A stretch of DNA of 64,000 nt from Shewanella psychropiezotolerans (GCF_007197555.1 NZ_CP041614.1:3154001-3218000), one strand, 5' to 3'. Counted from the stretch's first letter, positions 42,782-52,330 are shown. A program made the numbers and translations. The notes: generated by a model from the sequence alone, not told the origin.

Positions 42782-45367
42782 ATGGATATGTATCGAGTTA
42801 TGACCACCGGATTGGTGACAGTGTCTCTATTGGGCAGTGGAGTCATTCAGGCAGATGAATTTGTCTTGAGTAAACAAACAAAGCCAATATCTCAAGCTGT
42901 CAGCTTGGCTTTAGATCCCACTAAAGATGATTTTTCCGGCAGTACCGATATCAAGATACAAGTACTTGAAAAAACAAAGATCATTCAGCTTAATGGCGTC
43001 GATTATACCGCAACAAACATTCAACTCTCAGGACAGCAAGCCTGTGAAATGACGGCCAAGATGTTAGATACGGGTATAGTCAATCTTATCTGTGAACAGG
43101 AGATAAAGCCTGGCAGTTATAACTTACATCTGGATTTTACCGCGCCTTTTAATCGTCAATCTGTGGGCTTATATAAGACGGTCGATGCCGGTGTACCTTA
43201 TCTCTTCACTCAATTTGAGATGAGCGATGCCCGTCGCAGCTTCCCGGTATTTGATGAGCCTGAATATAAGATCCCATTCCAGATCACCATTACCGCACCA
43301 TCGAATGAGAAGGTCTACAGTAACACTCCAGTCGAAAGCACTAAGGTAGAAGGGCAGTTAACGACTCACGTTTTTGCTCAGACCAAGCCGTTACCCTCCT
43401 ATTTGGTCGCCTACGTGGTGGGTCAATTTGAAGAGGTGACCCTGGAGGGGATGAAAATCCCGAGTCGAGTGATCACCACCAAGGGGAAAATAGAACTGGC
43501 CCAATATGCCGTTAAAGAGATGCCAGCCATTCTTAGCGCTTTAGAATCTTATTTTGATGTCGATTATCCCTATAAGAAACTCGATTCGATTGCCGTGCCT
43601 GAGTTTCCATTCGGCGCCATGGAGAACGCCGGCCTGGTGACCTATAGAGAAGATATCTTGCTTCTGGATGAAAAAACTGCGAATCAAAATACTAAACAAT
43701 CATCCGTCTCAGTAGTGGCCCATGAACTCGCCCATCAGTGGTACGGTAATTTAGTTACCATGGAGTGGTGGAATGATTTATGGCTAAACGAAGCATTTGC
43801 CAGCTGGATGGCCGCTAAGGTTACCCATCAGCTACATCCTGAATTTGAATCGGACCTTCGTTTATCGAAGAACCGTGTCATGAGCCTGGATGCACGACTA
43901 TCGACTAAGCCTATTCGTAAGCCTATTAAGACTGAAGCCGATATCATGGATGGCTTAGGACTGGCTTACAGTAAGGGATCCGCCGTCTTATCCATGGTAG
44001 AAAACTGGATTGGTGAGGAGAGTTTTAAACAAGGCATTCGTCAATATATCAAGGATAATGCCTTTAAGAATACCCAGGCCGATGACCTTTGGAATGCCTT
44101 ATCTAAGGCATCGGGTAAAGATGTGGGTAAAGTATTGAGTACTTTTATCGAGCAATCTTCTTACCCGTTAATCACTCTTGATGTAAAGGGTCAATCACTG
44201 ACGCTTTCTCAGCAAAGATTTGTATTTGCCGGCAGTAAGGCTCCGGATCAGACCTGGGTGGTACCTGTATCTATTAAGTATGGCAAGGGCGATAAGGTAA
44301 TATCGACAACTGTATTGCTCGACGGTGAAACGAAAACCTTAGATCTAGAATTTACTCCGGATTGGATCTATCCCGATGCCGATGCCATGGGATATTACCG
44401 TTGGTTATTGGATGATAAGCAGTTCGCTAACTTGCTCGCCAATGCGAAAACTAAGCTGACGGCGAGGGAGCGTAAGGCACTTATTTCATCTGCCGATGCG
44501 CTGCTAGACGGTGGCTTCATCTCGGCCGGTGATCTCTTGGCAATCTTGGGCGAATTTATCGATGACGCCCATCCTCAAATCGTCTCTTCGGCGCTGAGTT
44601 ATCTGCAGATCCAGAAGATGACCTTTGTCGATGAAAGCAATGAGGCCAAGTGGGCTAAATTTATTAGTGCTAAGGCGAAAGTTGCCATCGATAAATATGG
44701 CCTGGTGGCGACGTCCGGTGAGAGTATAGAGATAAGTAAATTGCGTCCTAGTCTTATCGCTATCCTGGCATTTGAAGGAAAAGATAAAGCGGTTATCCGT
44801 GATGCTAAAACCGCGAGTCAGGCCTACCTGGCAGGTGATAAATCTGTCGATGCCTACCTGATAGGTACTCAACTTCAGATCGCGATATACTTTGGTAATG
44901 ACAAGTTAATTCAAGAGTTTAAGACAACATTTGAGACGACTAAGAATCCACAGAAACGCACTAAGTTGATGAGAGCCTTAGGTTATGTTGCCGAGCCAAA
45001 ACAACAAAAAGCCATATTGGATTACAGCTTAACCGATAAGTTAAACTCTCCTGATCTTAGATATATCATGACGGGTCAGAGTTATACACCCGTCCGAGAA
45101 GCCCTATTTCGAGACTGGGTGTACAGCAATTACGAAGCCGTTAAGGCTAAGTTACCGCCATTTTCAGTGGCTAAGTTGCCTAACTACACAGGTACGGGTT
45201 GTGATCTCAAAGCACTGGAGCAGACCAATAGTTTCTTCGAGCCTAAGCTTGAAACTTCACCTGAGTTTAAGCGCACTCTGGCCAAACTCAACGAAAAGGT
45301 AAAAAACTGTGTTAAGTTAAAGACTCGCGAACAGGCTAGCGTAGACAGTTATCTGCAAAAACTTTAA
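42782..45367 (+). CDS. Secreted M1-family zinc aminopeptidase
   Basis: The 861-residue protein has a signal peptide (MTTGLVTVSLLGSGVIQA). The M1 hallmarks are the exopeptidase motif GAMENAGLVTY at about 278 and the zinc site HELAHQWYGN at 314 with the second Glu in WLNEAFASW (337). The C-terminal half is the helical ERAP1-like domain. It resembles Shewanella periplasmic aminopeptidases that release N-terminal residues from peptides. Together with the subtilase 1.7 kb upstream it suits extracellular protein use. AAAGGGAA lies just before the start. Confidence 0.9.
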   Translation: MDMYRVMTTGLVTVSLLGSGVIQADEFVLSKQTKPISQAVSLALDPTKDDFSGSTDIKIQVLEKTKIIQLNGVDYTATNIQLSGQQACEMTAKMLDTGIVNLICEQEIKPGSYNLHLDFTAPFNRQSVGLYKTVDAGVPYLFTQFEMSDARRSFPVFDEPEYKIPFQITITAPSNEKVYSNTPVESTKVEGQLTTHVFAQTKPLPSYLVAYVVGQFEEVTLEGMKIPSRVITTKGKIELAQYAVKEMPAILSALESYFDVDYPYKKLDSIAVPEFPFGAMENAGLVTYREDILLLDEKTANQNTKQSSVSVVAHELAHQWYGNLVTMEWWNDLWLNEAFASWMAAKVTHQLHPEFESDLRLSKNRVMSLDARLSTKPIRKPIKTEADIMDGLGLAYSKGSAVLSMVENWIGEESFKQGIRQYIKDNAFKNTQADDLWNALSKASGKDVGKVLSTFIEQSSYPLITLDVKGQSLTLSQQRFVFAGSKAPDQTWVVPVSIKYGKGDKVISTTVLLDGETKTLDLEFTPDWIYPDADAMGYYRWLLDDKQFANLLANAKTKLTARERKALISSADALLDGGFISAGDLLAILGEFIDDAHPQIVSSALSYLQIQKMTFVDESNEAKWAKFISAKAKVAIDKYGLVATSGESIEISKLRPSLIAILAFEGKDKAVIRDAKTASQAYLAGDKSVDAYLIGTQLQIAIYFGNDKLIQEFKTTFETTKNPQKRTKLMRALGYVAEPKQQKAILDYSLTDKLNSPDLRYIMTGQSYTPVREALFRDWVYSNYEAVKAKLPPFSVAKLPNYTGTGCDLKALEQTNSFFEPKLETSPEFKRTLAKLNEKVKNCVKLKTREQASVDSYLQKL

Positions 45368-45431
45368 TGTTTAATAGAAGCTGAAAGTGTTAAGTACTCA
45401 GTTTTAAGTAAACAAAGAGTAGAGCAGAAAC

Positions 45432-45459
45432 AAAGCGGAGCCTAGGGCTCCGCTTTTTT
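45432..45459. terminator. Intrinsic terminator after the aminopeptidase gene
   Basis: AAGCGGAGCC-cta-GGGCTCCGCTTTTTT, a strong GC stem with a T tract. Confidence 0.9.
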
Positions 45460-45535
45460 ATGTCAGCTTTTAACTGCTTATACTTTATAATTAAATCTAC
45501 CGATCTTGTCAGCCAGTTAAGTCATAGAATTATTT

Positions 45536-45557
45536 AATGGTGTAACCATTTTATTGG
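45536..45557 (+). repeat. att-like direct repeat, left copy
   Basis: GGTGTAACCATTTTATTGG (45539-45557) recurs with one change (GGTGCAACC...) at 47174-47192. It also forms a palindrome AATGGT-gta-ACCATT (45536-45550). It lies 40 bases past the recombinase stop. Confidence 0.65.
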
Positions 45558-45597
45558 TCGATTCTAGCCTGCATAAATTATGCGGGCACGATTATGA

Positions 45598-46656
45598 CTA
45601 GTCTTTAGGTTTAAGATAATGTCTCAGGGAGCGGGGATCTGTGTGTCCGGTACGCGCCATGATATACAGATGGTCCTTATCGTTTTCATGCAGCTGAGTT
45701 ACGCAGCCACTGCGTAAACTGTGGGCTCCATAAAATTCTGGGCTTAAACCCGCTTTACCACAATATTTCTTTATCATCTGGTAGATATCATCGCCACGCA
45801 AAAAACCTCGGTTTACTTGGAGGGGATTATCATCGATATCGACACTGGTTTTATTTGCTACCGAGTAAGGTCTGAGCCGCTGACCATCTCGAGACAGAGA
45901 GCGAAAAAGATGACCTTGGGTTAATTGTGAAACTTCCAACCAATGTTTAACGGCTCCGAACGCCGAGAAGAGCTCCGACTCGGGCAAGTCTTTCCACTCC
46001 TTGTGTCCCTGCTGATTACTTTTAGAGTAGGCCAATCTCACTTTCAATTTTTTACGAAGAAAGTTGACATGGTTAACCTGGATCTCCGCTAGTTCAGAAC
46101 GACGGAACCCACCTTGAAAACCCAATTGAATAATGGCCTTATCTCGAGCCCTGGTTAATTCTTGCCCCTGTTTATCTATGGTCTGTAACAGTAACTCGAG
46201 TTCATCATACATGATGGGCTGCTGATCATAACCCGTGGTCACCCTATGCTTATTTCTACTTAAACCACGCATGACCCGGATCACCAGAGGGTGTTCGGTT
46301 GGCGAATGAAAACCGGCTTGAATATGATAGAAACGGATAGCCGCCAGCCGTGTGGTGATGGTCTGCTTAGAAAATTGTGTGCCAGTCTTTTGATGCACTT
46401 GTTCTTTCTGATGACCTATAAATGAGATCACCGAACGTGGGTCCGCGGGCAGATTACTCAAACCATGATGCTGGCAATATTGAGTAAATATATTGAAGCT
46501 AGAACGATAGACACGGCGAGTGTTAGCCGCGACTTCATATTCAGTCTCACTGGCGGCGCTCTTGAAATCATCCAAGATTGAGATCGGCAGTTCCGTCTCC
46601 TCGAAGAAACTCTTATCACTAGTGACTTGGCGCTGATTGATGCTGAGCTTATTCAT
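45598..46656 (-). CDS. Tyrosine recombinase/integrase
   Basis: The 352-residue protein has an N-terminal SAM-like DNA-binding region (about 40-150: ANTRRVYRSSFNIFTQYC, TTRLAAIRFYHIQAG). The catalytic domain has Arg in GFQGGFRRSELAEI, the HxxR box GAHSLRSGCVTQ, the GHTDPRS histidine and the Tyr nucleophile in LRHYLK at about 347. All catalytic residues are present. It lies between 19-bp direct repeats at 45539 and 47174 and has a large inverted repeat upstream, as expected of a self-mobile module. No XerC/XerD or integron-specific insertion is evident. Confidence 0.87.
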   Translation of the reverse strand: MNKLSINQRQVTSDKSFFEETELPISILDDFKSAASETEYEVAANTRRVYRSSFNIFTQYCQHHGLSNLPADPRSVISFIGHQKEQVHQKTGTQFSKQTITTRLAAIRFYHIQAGFHSPTEHPLVIRVMRGLSRNKHRVTTGYDQQPIMYDELELLLQTIDKQGQELTRARDKAIIQLGFQGGFRRSELAEIQVNHVNFLRKKLKVRLAYSKSNQQGHKEWKDLPESELFSAFGAVKHWLEVSQLTQGHLFRSLSRDGQRLRPYSVANKTSVDIDDNPLQVNRGFLRGDDIYQMIKKYCGKAGLSPEFYGAHSLRSGCVTQLHENDKDHLYIMARTGHTDPRSLRHYLKPKD

Positions 46657-46717
46657 GATAAATCACGCATGTTTTCCCTGGAAACAGAGCCGAAATTATA
46701 GCTTTTGCTGTCAATAT

Positions 46718-46749
46718 CTACCAGTGATAATCGTCATTATCACTGGTAG
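46718..46749. promoter_or_regulatory. Perfect 13-bp inverted repeat upstream of the recombinase
   Basis: CTACCAGTGATAA-tcgtca-TTATCACTGGTAG lies 61 bases before the recombinase start. It has no T tract and so is more likely a protein-binding or recombination site than a terminator. Confidence 0.55.
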
Positions 46750-47170
46750 CGATGAATTTAGTACCAACTTAGGAGGATATAAGAATAAGTGGAAATTTAA
46801 CGAGAGTCGGAAAGGGTTACGGATGGGCACAATAGTGAGTAGTGACTTAACTGGATTTGCTAAGAGCACATTAAAAGATGACCGGTCATCTCACCAATTC
46901 TGAATATAGGATATTATGACCTGCATGTGTGGTGTATTGATAAGTTCGGTTTATAACAGGAGTTGATACTGAAAATGTCTGCTACAAGCTAATAAAGAGT
47001 TTTAAGCTATTCAATAAACCTTATATATTCATATTTAGCTGCCGAATAGATACACTTTCATCATTACATATCGGCTAATAAAGGCTTAACCAGAGATATT
47101 AGCCGTAAAAACGAACAGCTCTATTTCTATAGATTAGGTGCATTACTGGCATTGAATTGTAAAATAAAAG

Positions 47171-47192
47171 AGTGGTGCAACCATTTTATTGG
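47171..47192 (+). repeat. att-like direct repeat, right copy
   Basis: GGTGCAACCATTTTATTGG (47174-47192) matches the left copy at 18 of 19 positions, 1635 bases apart. The region 46750-47170 between it and the recombinase start shows no gene I can support. Confidence 0.65.
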
Positions 47193-47256
47193 CTGTGCGT
47201 AGAGTAATAATTAAACAGATTAATCACTTAAGTTATATGATTCTAGTGACATAATA

Positions 47257-47269
47257 ATGGTTGCACCAT
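47257..47269. promoter_or_regulatory. ATGGT-tgc-ACCAT palindrome
   Basis: This is a third copy of the core found in the att-like repeats, in inverted sense, about 120 bases before the RHH-like gene. It may be a binding site for that protein or for the recombinase. Confidence 0.45.
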
Positions 47270-47388
47270 ACTATTGTTTTTGACATTATTACTAAGCAAC
47301 AGGTGTGCAGAGCAGTAGACTCTAAAAAACAAGAGTAAACTAAAATCAAAATTAAAATTAAAAGTAGAACAAGATGAAAGGGAATAGG

Positions 47389-47901
47389 ATGAGCTGCAAA
47401 CATCCATGGCTTTATCACGGAGAGTCGCCTAAAGCGGGAAGGAAATTATTGTTACTCGAAGTCGATGAACTCACATTTGCCTTACCTCTTATCTATCGTC
47501 TTATTCACCCGGCTGAGATAGATCAGAAGTCAGATTGGTTTAGTGCCAGTGTTGTGACTGCAGATGAGAAACAAAACAAAGAATATATTTCGCTGGTGGA
47601 GTTATTACAAAAAGTCACACAAGAGCGCAAGAAGTTGACAAATTTAATTGATCCCTTAACGCGATTAAACCAGAGCTTGAATCAATATTTTAGCGACTAT
47701 GGTTGGCGAATGGTACGCAAAGAACTGTCTCAGATTAAGAAGCGACAGAAGAAGTCTCATATTGAACTGAGTAAAGATCTGATCGTAAAATTGAAAGCTT
47801 ATATGGAGCAGGAACGTTTAGACAGTTTCGATCAAGCCATAGATAATTTGCTGAGCGAAGTCGAATCCTTTAAAGCGACAGATCATCAGCAGTACTCTTA
47901 A
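47389..47901 (+). CDS. Hypothetical protein with RHH-like C-terminus
   Basis: The start at 47389 is preferred over 47374 because AAAGGGAATAGG precedes it. The 170-residue protein has a beta-rich N-terminus (AGRKLLLLEVDELTFALPLI) and a charged helical middle with several Lys/Arg runs (IKKRQKKS). Its end, HIELSKDLIVKLKAYMEQE then SFDQAIDNLLSEV, has the strand-helix-helix pattern of ribbon-helix-helix DNA-binding proteins. No family is recognised. It follows the recombinase module and its palindromes, so a regulatory or accessory recombination role is possible. Confidence 0.55.
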   Translation: MSCKHPWLYHGESPKAGRKLLLLEVDELTFALPLIYRLIHPAEIDQKSDWFSASVVTADEKQNKEYISLVELLQKVTQERKKLTNLIDPLTRLNQSLNQYFSDYGWRMVRKELSQIKKRQKKSHIELSKDLIVKLKAYMEQERLDSFDQAIDNLLSEVESFKATDHQQYS

Positions 47902-48089
47902 TCATTGTTATCTGAGTAGCAGACGGGTTACGACAAACACCTAATGGTGGGGAGGTATCGTAACTGAGTGATGAGCTAGTATTTTTATAGGCCGAGTTTA
48001 TCCTCTAAGCAGAGAGCCCTGATACAGTAAGAAAAGTGTCCTTTGACACACTTGGCGCTATGCCGATTTACGTTTATCCGTTAGCTCTC

Positions 48090-48120
48090 TTGTATCAAAG
48101 TTTAGTCGACTTTGATACAA
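48090..48120. terminator. Perfect 12-bp inverted repeat between convergent genes
   Basis: TTGTATCAAAGT-ttagtcg-ACTTTGATACAA. A smaller AAGTGTC-cttt-GACACTT-like stem lies at 48036. No T tract follows, so termination is uncertain. The gap 47902-48220 has no gene. Confidence 0.45.
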
Positions 48121-48220
48121 ATTGGTAATTTTTGAGCCCAATTAATCTAGTCATAACTCAGCTGTACACCTTTATTCATCATGATTTTGACCAATTGAAT
48201 ATTCAGATTATTAAGTGAAA

Positions 48221-49255
48221 TTATTTAATGACCTGACTGGTCATGTACCTGCTAAAACCATTATTTTTGTGGTGATCGGGTGCCCAGCCTAAAATAAATC
48301 GTTGGAAATCGGCCCAAGCAACCGCAAAAAGAGGTCTCCATTCCCGTTCAATATCCTTAGCCATTATTGCTGAACACCTGTTAATTAATGCCTGATCAAG
48401 TTTTAAAAAGTAAAAGCGGGTGAGGGAAGCATGGTGTTGCTTGCATTCTTCTTCAGACAAACAGCTGCCGATGAAATACACCAAATCTCTCATGCCACAA
48501 CCTCCACCGACATATTGAAAGTCTACGGCGGCGACTCGTGAGCTGTCCTCGCTGAAACAGAAATTTGCCACCTTGGCATCACCATGAATAAGTGTTTTAA
48601 AACGGGTTTGGTTTAATAGTGCATCGAGTCTGTGAGCCGATTGCTTGAGGCTAGAGTCTGGCATGGCTTGATACTCATCTTCCCGGGTACCTAAGTGCCA
48701 GTAACAGCCTATCTTCCACAGTCCTTTAGGCCAATTAACTTGAGGCGAATCCTGCATGAAATGTCCATGAAAATTCGCAAGCCATTCTATGCACACCTTA
48801 GCTTGCTCTAGTGTTAATCTCTGATGCCGAATGGGAAAACCTTCGGTATCGAGATCGCTAAGCAAGATAATAGCCGCACTATCACGTTCGATGCAGGTCG
48901 AGTGAGTATCATAGGCGTCAACTGCTGCATAGACTTGGTCATGGGATGATAAGCCATAGCAGGTGGGGACTCGAGAGTCTTCATCACACATCTTGGACCA
49001 GCTATGATACCAATTTGCTTCTACGCGGTATGAGAGCAATTTTCTTTGATGAGAAGCCGAGGTGTTCCAACCTCTAGGATGCTGAGTCTTCTCGGGAGGA
49101 CGAATTGATTTGACGATAATACTGGCTGGACAGGTTTGTCCTTCGAGTCGATAACGGACTATCTCACCATAACCACTCCAGAGTGTTTGAATGGTTTCTA
49201 CAGGAATAATAGAATCACAACTGATTGTTTGTGATATAAAATCTTCAATTTCCAA
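48221..49255 (-). CDS. Phosphotransferase/CHK kinase-like protein
   Basis: The 344-residue protein shows the aminoglycoside phosphotransferase/choline kinase fold. Visible are ASIIVKSI (nucleotide lysine region), ILLSDLDTEGFPIRH, the Brenner motif TLIHGDAKVANFCF and the metal motif VAAVDFQYVGGGCGMRDLVYF. These correspond to the HGD and DFQ residues. It looks most like the EcKinase/CHK group in bacteria, with an unknown small-molecule substrate. It stands alone. Confidence 0.75.
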   Translation of the reverse strand: MEIEDFISQTISCDSIIPVETIQTLWSGYGEIVRYRLEGQTCPASIIVKSIRPPEKTQHPRGWNTSASHQRKLLSYRVEANWYHSWSKMCDEDSRVPTCYGLSSHDQVYAAVDAYDTHSTCIERDSAAIILLSDLDTEGFPIRHQRLTLEQAKVCIEWLANFHGHFMQDSPQVNWPKGLWKIGCYWHLGTREDEYQAMPDSSLKQSAHRLDALLNQTRFKTLIHGDAKVANFCFSEDSSRVAAVDFQYVGGGCGMRDLVYFIGSCLSEEECKQHHASLTRFYFLKLDQALINRCSAIMAKDIEREWRPLFAVAWADFQRFILGWAPDHHKNNGFSRYMTSQVIK

Positions 49256-49371
49256 GGCTAATCACTTAAGTTATATTTACCGCCGATGATAGCTTATATC
49301 TTTGAGATTGGGTACAGGATAGGCAGAGATCCTATATCAATATCTACCTATTCCGGTAACATCTTCAATGA

Positions 49372-49848
49372 TTAAATCGTAAACTGAGCGATCTGACTAT
49401 TTAACTTCTCAGTCTGTCGCTCGGTATTATTGATTGATCGATTTACATTTTGGATCTGCTGTACACTTTCCTCCGCCTTGTCACTGATGTCTATGATATT
49501 TTCATTAACTGCTGAGTAAACTCGGTCATCTGAATATCCATGCCTGCACTACCAATCAGGGTGTTATTTCGATACAAGGGCTGGCGCATGGCTAATGCCA
49601 GTCTACCTGATAGGTCTCGTTGAGGATCTTCGATGTATACGGTTCTGTTTGAGCAGGTCATTCCACCAAGGGCGCTGGGATACGTTGTAATCATTTTCTA
49701 TGTATCGTCCAAACTTATCGTAATATTCGTGTGTGACTACCGATGAAAAGTAGGGAGTGACAATTAAGGGATCTTGGTCGGCAATTTGACTAATGTAATC
49801 GAGAAGTGTGACGACGGTTCGATTGTCAGCATAGCTTGCGGCTCTCAC
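49372..49848 (-). pseudogene. Remnant of a Cache-type methyl-accepting chemotaxis protein
   Basis: Three pieces in different frames remain. The first is a dCache fragment (DYISQIADQDPLIVTPYFSS to DYNVSQRPWWNDLLKQNR). After a frameshift comes TVYIEDPQRDLSGRLALAMR to AGMDIQMTEFTQQL. The last is the extreme receptor C-terminus (NENIIDISDKAEESVQQIQN, then NRSINNTERQTEKLNSQIAQFTI and stop at 49372). The transmembrane, HAMP and signalling hairpin regions that should lie between are missing, so an internal deletion joined TQQL to NENII. The N-terminus is also absent. It cannot be functional. Confidence 0.85.
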
Positions 49849-49866
49849 CGTTAATCACAGAGATTT

Positions 49867-50289
49867 ATGTTACAAGCTTTGGATTACTCTTTAGTGGATA
49901 AGCGTTATAATTATCAGACCGATTATGTTTGGTTTATATCAATGCCTAAAACAACCCCCTTGCCCAAAGAGAAGAGACTAACGGTATTATGCAGAATAGA
50001 GCCTGGCTGCCTGGGGCCCGACGGTTTAGATCATATCGCCGATTTTTGCCGTTTCGCCAATCAGGAACTCAAACAAGTTGATGCGAACTTCATTATCTGG
50101 TTACCACTTCCACGCTATGATAAATCCCTGCCAGAGATGCAGTATTCGGTGAATCAGAAACAATTGAGTCATGACAAGGCTGCCCAATATCTGGATCATT
50201 TCAAAAGTGACTTAGATGATTTTGAAGAACATTTTCATGATAAATTATCGGTTTTAATAGACGAATTTCTGGCAAATATTAAGGCCTGA
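49867..50289 (+). CDS. Conserved-looking hypothetical protein
   Basis: The frame gives 140 residues; Met26 (49942, MPKTTPLPKEKRLTVLCRIE) is a likely alternative start, and neither has a good ribosome site. The protein is soluble and acidic, with a helical C-terminus (AAQYLDHFKSDLDDFEEHFH). I recognise no domain. It starts just beside the chemoreceptor remnant, so the upstream part of its frame may be junction sequence. Confidence 0.5.
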   Translation: MLQALDYSLVDKRYNYQTDYVWFISMPKTTPLPKEKRLTVLCRIEPGCLGPDGLDHIADFCRFANQELKQVDANFIIWLPLPRYDKSLPEMQYSVNQKQLSHDKAAQYLDHFKSDLDDFEEHFHDKLSVLIDEFLANIKA

Positions 50290-50404
50290 TTTTCAAGCTA
50301 GCTCTATGAGTTACTTGGTATTTTACGATTTGTGTGTACATTAGTCTGGTTATAACTAAAATTACATTTGATTCTCCTCATTACTCCTTCCAAGGAATAA
50401 ACTA

Positions 50405-51100
50405 ATGGCTAAACATCTCTTTATAACCGGTGCAAATCGAGGCTTGGGCCTGACTATGGTCAAACAGTATCTACAGGCTGGTTGGAACGTTACAGCATGT
50501 TGCCGCGAGCCTGAACAAGCTGGCGAGTTAACACAACTGCTCGAAGAAAATGAACCCCTGTCTGTTTTTCAGCTGGATGTCACCGATTATCAGGCGTTAC
50601 AGCAGCTTGCCGATAATTTGCAGGGTAAGCCCATAGATCTGCTGATCAATAATGCGGGCTATTATGGGCCCAAGGGCAGTACCCTTGGAGATATTGACGT
50701 GGAAGAATGGCGCAGGGTTTTTGAGATCAATTCAATCGCCCCTTTAAAAATATTAGAAGCCTTCAGAGCAAACCTCAAACTGGTATCTTCGAGTATCTTT
50801 GCGATTCTATCATCTAAAATGGGCAGCATGGGTGATAACACCAGTGGTGGTGCCTACATATACCGTTCATCGAAAGCCGCAATTAACTCAGTGGTTAAGA
50901 GTCTATCGGTTGATCTAAGAGACGATAACATCGCAGTCGTTGCCCTGCATCCTGGCTGGGTGAGAACCGAAATGGGCGGCCCCAATGGTCTTATCGATGT
51001 TCAAGAGTCGGTAACCGGGTTAAAGCGGGTATTAGATGGGCTAGACATGAGTCAAACCGGTGGTTTTTTAGACTTTCGTGGACAAGACATTCCTTGGTAA
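50405..51100 (+). CDS. Short-chain dehydrogenase/reductase (C-factor/sniffer-like)
   Basis: The 231-residue enzyme has the SDR cofactor motif TGANRGLGLTMV at residues 8-19, the NNAGYYGPKG motif and the catalytic YRSSKAA with Ser upstream (SSKMGSMG). The later HPGWVRTEMGGPN segment is characteristic of the C-factor-like SDRs. It should oxidise or reduce a carbonyl/alcohol with NAD(P). AAGGAAT precedes the ATG. A heptanucleotide tandem repeat follows immediately. Confidence 0.85.
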   Translation: MAKHLFITGANRGLGLTMVKQYLQAGWNVTACCREPEQAGELTQLLEENEPLSVFQLDVTDYQALQQLADNLQGKPIDLLINNAGYYGPKGSTLGDIDVEEWRRVFEINSIAPLKILEAFRANLKLVSSSIFAILSSKMGSMGDNTSGGAYIYRSSKAAINSVVKSLSVDLRDDNIAVVALHPGWVRTEMGGPNGLIDVQESVTGLKRVLDGLDMSQTGGFLDFRGQDIPW

Positions 51101-51113
51101 TACCAGGTATCCA

Positions 51114-51168
<55 letters not shown>

Positions 51169-51262
51169 GAAAATCATAAGTCAATAACAAAAATATAAGG
51201 TACTAACTGACATTAGTACCTTATATTTGCGCTCTTGTTGCAGTTTATTGGCATAGGATGAG

Positions 51263-52330
51263 CTAGTTTGCTCTTGGCTTTGCCTTATCGAGTCCAAATG
51301 CGGGTGAAATGCACTTCTTCACCTCGAAGCTATAGCCATAATCGGCAGCTTTATCACGGCGTATTTCTACAATTTCGTAATCGTTGAGCTCTACGATATT
51401 ACTACCTGGCGCAATGGCACAACGTGAACGGCTGTCAGACTCGAGTTGATAAGCAAATCTGGCGATCATGCTTCTGACCATTTTCTCATAATCCTCACGG
51501 ACATTTTCATAGTTGTCCACTTGTTCTTTTTTCTCCGCATCACTGCCGTTAAAAGATAGGCCGATTGTTAGGGAAGCATCGTCGGTTTTATCTTTTTCTC
51601 GCAGGTTGGTTAACTCATTAGATAACTCTTCTTTATCTTGTGCGGAAAGCTCATTCATGACCAGACCATCTGGATCGCTAAGATCCTGGCTTAACTCATC
51701 GTCCAGGCTCGTAATCAACATCAGATGATAAAGCACGACCGAGGATAAAATAAGGCGGATGAACATGGTGGTGAATCTGAAATGGTTGTGATTAATGAGT
51801 TTAAGGCCCGTTACACCGAAGGGTTTTAGCAACAAGAGACAGAGTAAATAGAAGGGCACAGCCACTTGTAACATCAATATGGCCAATGCCGTCATGACGA
51901 TAATCCAGGCGGGTAGATACAGCAAGATGGCAAAGTTATGTGTGTATGAGAAATGCTCAGTGGATACCCCGACGACTTCATTGACCACGGAAGCCGCCCC
52001 AGCGATGGCGAAATTGGCTATCACGGCATAGAAGAGGAGTAACACGGCCTTACCCGATAAACTGTGCCAGACTCGTTCAAAAAGGGGCCAAAATTCTAGA
52101 GTTAAGGCTGCCACAGTCACTATGGCGACCATGCCAAAATTATCAGAAAATATGAGTAAAAAGAGGGCTAACAGGTATAACTTTTGGGCTACCGTTAGCC
52201 TGCCAAGCAGGCCACTCATTGTACCTAGTATTCTCGCAATAAATTGATAGATGATAATGATGAGCTTCTTGGGCTTGTCGATGGCCTGCTTAAAACGTAC
52301 ACCCGTCTCTTCTTGGGGTAACTTTTCCAT
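51263..52330 (-). CDS. Multi-pass membrane protein with acidic C-terminal domain, unknown
   Basis: The 355-residue protein has about five hydrophobic segments within residues 20-220 (AQKLYLLALFLLIFSDNFG, AVLLLFYAVIANFAIAG, WIIVMTALAILMLQVAVPF). A charged region about 225-300 follows (LSAQDKEELSNELTNLREK, KKEQVDNYENVREDYEK), then a small C-terminal domain with two Cys. I recognise no family. It ends convergent with the SDR gene and is upstream of nothing on its strand. A long stem-loop lies between it and the peptidase gene behind it. Confidence 0.65.
   Translation of the reverse strand: MEKLPQEETGVRFKQAIDKPKKLIIIIYQFIARILGTMSGLLGRLTVAQKLYLLALFLLIFSDNFGMVAIVTVAALTLEFWPLFERVWHSLSGKAVLLLFYAVIANFAIAGAASVVNEVVGVSTEHFSYTHNFAILLYLPAWIIVMTALAILMLQVAVPFYLLCLLLLKPFGVTGLKLINHNHFRFTTMFIRLILSSVVLYHLMLITSLDDELSQDLSDPDGLVMNELSAQDKEELSNELTNLREKDKTDDASLTIGLSFNGSDAEKKEQVDNYENVREDYEKMVRSMIARFAYQLESDSRSRCAIAPGSNIVELNDYEIVEIRRDKAADYGYSFEVKKCISPAFGLDKAKPRAN

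Noticed and set aside
45598..46656. Integron integrase with attC cassettes
   Set aside because: No integron-specific insertion motif and no attC-like cassette array beside it; the flanking sites are simple direct repeats.
46637..46903. 88-codon frame upstream of the recombinase
   Set aside because: It overlaps the recombinase start and runs through the large inverted repeat; it has no ribosome site and unlikely composition.
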